A stretch of DNA of 64,000 nt from an uncultured Alphaproteobacteria bacterium. GTDB lineage: Bacteria > Pseudomonadota > Alphaproteobacteria > Micropepsales > Micropepsaceae. Below the pieces are notes generated by a model. The model was not told the origin of the DNA. It saw only the letters and a list, made by a program, of their open reading frames with translations, and searched no databases. Each line of letters starts with the position of its first letter. Position 1 is the stretch's first letter. Of the stretch, positions 61,720 to 64,000 are shown piece after piece. A program made the translations under genes and the position numbers. Where the stretch lies: contig CADEFU010000004.1 in assembly GCA_902826695.1 (NCBI GenBank), forward strand, positions 186,001-250,000, given 5' to 3'.

Positions 61720-62999
61720 TTGTAGATCCCGATCTTCCCGATCCGCCCGTCGATTTGTTGCACGACGCTATCGAACGTCGGCGAGTCGATCGAGCCATAG
61801 CGCGCCGTGAATTCCGCCTCGCTCAAACCCTCAGGCAGATCGCTCACGCGTGGGAAGAAGTCACCTTCGCGCGCGCCGGTCGCAAGGGCGCTTTGCATAG
61901 CGCGTGCGGAGTCCTCCGAAACGGTCGCAACCTCGGCAAACCGTACACCCGTGCGGTCGGCGGCAATGTCGGCGAAGCTGAACCCGGAAGGCCCGTCCGC
62001 GTCGTTGATTTCCTTCACCTCGCCGATCAGGTTAGAGATCTTGCTTCCTGCCGCCACCTGCAGCCCTGCGGTTGTCGTAAAATGCTGCACCCAGTCATGG
62101 CGGCTCTGCAGCTTCACATGCCCCGGCTTGAAGCCTGTGTTGATGATATCGCTCGTATCGACATCCTTCAGCAGCACCTGAAACCGGCTGTCACCGAAAT
62201 ACATGGCGAGCGCCAAGATCAACGCTCGGTTTTCTTCAACCGGATCGCCAGACTGTGAGCGCTCCTGCGCGACCGAGAACAAAGGTCCCAAATACTCCGC
62301 AAACGAAACCGGTGTCTTCGTCTGTGCCGTGCTGACCTGCGCAATCGTCAAATAGTAGGATCGGATAGCCTCGGCATTATCGAGTTGCATTGCCTTCACG
62401 GTTGCCGCTTGCACGTCCGCGACGAGCCCCTCCGGCGGCTGCACGCCGACGGTGATCATGTCGCCGACGACCTCGACCGACTTCACGCTCGCGTAGATCG
62501 GCTCGCCCTTGCCCTTGCCGATGAACCAATCGAGCAGATAGATGGCAACGGGCCGGATGATCCATCCTGGCACGCTAAGCGATCCCACCGACAAACTGGT
62601 CACGTCCAACTCCTTGTCGGACGGCGCGATGCGGGCTTGCACATTCAGATAGCGCCCCAAGAACGTCTCCGGGATCGGCAGCTGCGCGGTGCCTTGAATC
62701 ACAACATTGCCGTCCTCCGTCAGCACGCGCCCGTGCGCGGCGCCCACGCGCGACAACGCGGCACCCAGCGCCCCGCTGATCTCGCTGTCGCGCACGCTGA
62801 TCGCAGTCGTCTGCCCGGCACCCATATTGCGCGGATCGAAGCGCCTCAAAATCTCGCCGGCACTCGCGCCCTCGAGTGTTTGCTGGTCGGCCTCGGTCAC
62901 CAGCGGCGTCCGCTCGATGGAAATCAGCGGCAAATTGATCGGGCTCAAGCAAATGAGCGAAACAACGAGCCGAATGACATTCTTAAGAACGAAAAACAC
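61716..62999 (-). CDS. Uncharacterised membrane-anchored protein
   Basis: A 427-residue protein with an N-terminal helix (VLKNVIRLVVSLICLSPINL, then PLISIERTPLV), probably uncleaved, and a large periplasmic part. The first 200 residues have the alternating pattern of a lipid-sheet domain (LPIPETFLGRYLNVQARIAP, YASVKSVEVVGDMITVGVQP). The second half is helical, with AVEENRALILALAMYFGDSR-like packing and a region near NLIGEVKEINDADGPSGFSF. I do not recognise the family. It is divergent from the thiamine-diphosphate enzyme gene with a 140-base gap and convergent with mtnC. Confidence 0.75.
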   Translation of the reverse strand: MFFVLKNVIRLVVSLICLSPINLPLISIERTPLVTEADQQTLEGASAGEILRRFDPRNMGAGQTTAISVRDSEISGALGAALSRVGAAHGRVLTEDGNVVIQGTAQLPIPETFLGRYLNVQARIAPSDKELDVTSLSVGSLSVPGWIIRPVAIYLLDWFIGKGKGEPIYASVKSVEVVGDMITVGVQPPEGLVADVQAATVKAMQLDNAEAIRSYYLTIAQVSTAQTKTPVSFAEYLGPLFSVAQERSQSGDPVEENRALILALAMYFGDSRFQVLLKDVDTSDIINTGFKPGHVKLQSRHDWVQHFTTTAGLQVAAGSKISNLIGEVKEINDADGPSGFSFADIAADRTGVRFAEVATVSEDSARAMQSALATGAREGDFFPRVSDLPEGLSEAEFTARYGSIDSPTFDSVVQQIDGRIGKIGIYN

Positions 63000-63139
63000 G
63001 AAGCAGTCCTTTAGCAGTCTTCCGCAACGCTAAGGCCTGCGCCGCGGACACGCCACCAACCGCCAGGGGAGCACCTAGCTGTGGCGCTCAAATCCGCCGT
63101 TCGCTATCGTGCCGCGACAAATATCCCGAGGAGTCTGTC

Positions 63140-64000
63140 ATGAATGCCAGCGAAGCCGTCCTGCGCGAACTTGTGGAACTCGGCGTCGAGGTCTGCTTCG
63201 GCAACCCCGGAACCTCGGAAATGCACCTCGTCGCAAGCTTCGACCGGGTCGGCGGCATGCGCCCGATTCTCGGCCTGTTCGAGGGTGTGTGCACAGGCGC
63301 CGCCGACGGTTACGCGCGAATGGCTGGCAAGCCTGCCGCCACCCTCCTGCACCTGGGACCAGGCCTTGGGAACGGCTTTGCGAACATCCACAACGCAAGG
63401 CGCGGCCAGTCGCGAATGATCAATCTCGTCGGTGACCACGCAACCTATCACCGCAAATACGATGCCCCGCTCCAAAGCGACATCCACGCGATCGCAAAAC
63501 CTATCTCCGATTGGATCGGCGATCCGGTGTCGGGCGACGATGCGGTCGCAAAGACGCGCCAAGCGTTCGAAGTCGCCATGCGTCCGAACGGCGGGCTCGC
63601 GACACTGATCGTGCCCGCCGACGTGGCATGGTCGGAAATGCCGGCAGGCGCCAAATCTGCGCCCGCAAAACGCACTGCAGCGAAACCCGTCGACATGAAG
63701 CTCGTGCGCGACGCGGCAGCCGCCTTACGCTCGGGCGAGCCGTCGGTACTCCTCATCGGCGGCCATGCTGGCCTAGAGCGTCCGCTTGCACTCGCCGCTG
63801 CCATTGCCGAGAAGACGGGTGCAAAGCTCTTTGCCGACACGTTCGTTCCGCGCCTTGCGCGTGGCCGCGGCCGTGCCCGGCCGGACCGCGTCCCATACCT
63901 GGGCGAAATGGCCGTTATGATGATGCAGGGCTTCCGCCACGCCGTGATGGTTGGAACGAAGGCGCCGGTCGCCTTCTTCGCCTATCCGGGAAAGCCATCG
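63140..64000 (+). CDS. Thiamine-diphosphate-dependent enzyme, acetolactate synthase-like (5' part)
   Basis: The first 287 codons of a ThDP enzyme that runs off the right edge. The start follows GAGGAG. The N-terminal pyrimidine-binding domain has VEVCFGNPGTSEMHLVASFD (CFGxPG with the region of the catalytic Glu), GLFEGVCTGAADGYARMAGK and LLHLGPGLGNGFANIHNARR. The central domain begins near AAAALRSGEPSVLLIGG. The subgroup is closer to benzoylformate decarboxylase/acetolactate synthase homologues than to biosynthetic IlvB. The substrate cannot be set without the C-terminal half. Confidence 0.85.
   Translation, partial: MNASEAVLRELVELGVEVCFGNPGTSEMHLVASFDRVGGMRPILGLFEGVCTGAADGYARMAGKPAATLLHLGPGLGNGFANIHNARRGQSRMINLVGDHATYHRKYDAPLQSDIHAIAKPISDWIGDPVSGDDAVAKTRQAFEVAMRPNGGLATLIVPADVAWSEMPAGAKSAPAKRTAAKPVDMKLVRDAAAALRSGEPSVLLIGGHAGLERPLALAAAIAEKTGAKLFADTFVPRLARGRGRARPDRVPYLGEMAVMMMQGFRHAVMVGTKAPVAFFAYPGKPS

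Overview
The window looks like the chromosome of a free-living, GC-rich alphaproteobacterium. I saw no mobile elements, rRNA, tRNA or CRISPR. Pointers to the class are the lipoyl-domain-bearing pyruvate dehydrogenase E1-beta, the secG-pyrG-kdsA-eno-ftsB-pdh neighbourhood, an alphaproteobacterial LexA-type direct repeat, a CtrA-type site and the hopanoid transport genes hpnN and hpnM. The class GN sortase and the PleC/DivJ-like kinase would suit a Caulobacterales or Hyphomonadales relative, but the order is inference only.

Layout. Positions 1-8840 are all minus strand: an Na+-dependent transporter, eno, a 2-oxoglutarate/Fe(II) oxygenase, ftsB, then pdhA-pdhB-pdhC with a CARDB-like secreted protein and a MAPEG protein inserted between pdhA and pdhB. 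At 8940-13565 lie a second MAPEG protein, kdsA (LPS), pyrG, secG and mepA. At 13579-20099 are an acetate permease with its DUF485 partner, a 2-keto-3-deoxygluconate kinase, a DUF3297 protein, and hpnN and hpnM facing each other. At 20100-23390 are recQ, with a candidate SOS promoter, and two secreted proteins. At 23483-29574 a minus-strand group holds an AraC regulator, a VIT/VWA sortase substrate, its class GN sortase, a thioesterase and a flavoprotein. At 29629-38969 are PDZ-containing protease and hydrolase genes, rsgA, a DUF3089 protein, an alkylsulfatase, a YjbR protein and pyroglutamyl peptidase.

Positions 38973-49710 look like one functional module. MarR, two acyl-CoA dehydrogenases, a P450, a luciferase-like monooxygenase and an alpha/beta hydrolase run on the minus strand, divergent from an RND efflux pair, with an inverted repeat between them. 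This fits oxidation of a hydrophobic substrate plus its export. After it come an uncharacterised gene behind a CtrA-type site, a PEP mutase/isocitrate lyase-family enzyme, pepN and a PAS histidine kinase. Positions 56511-61719 join a gamma-glutamylputrescine synthetase-like enzyme, a membrane-anchored polyamine-type binding protein and the methionine-salvage genes mtnB-mtnD-mtnC, so polyamine use and recycling of the polyamine by-product methylthioadenosine lie side by side. The window ends with an uncharacterised membrane-linked protein and the start of a thiamine-diphosphate enzyme.

The genome is compact: five of nine convergent gene pairs overlap at their stop codons and three more are within 13 bases. 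The best leads for something undescribed are the sortase/substrate pair with an atypical sorting motif, the oxygenase translationally coupled to enolase, the MarR-efflux-P450 module, and the SOS and CtrA sites ahead of recQ and an unknown gene.
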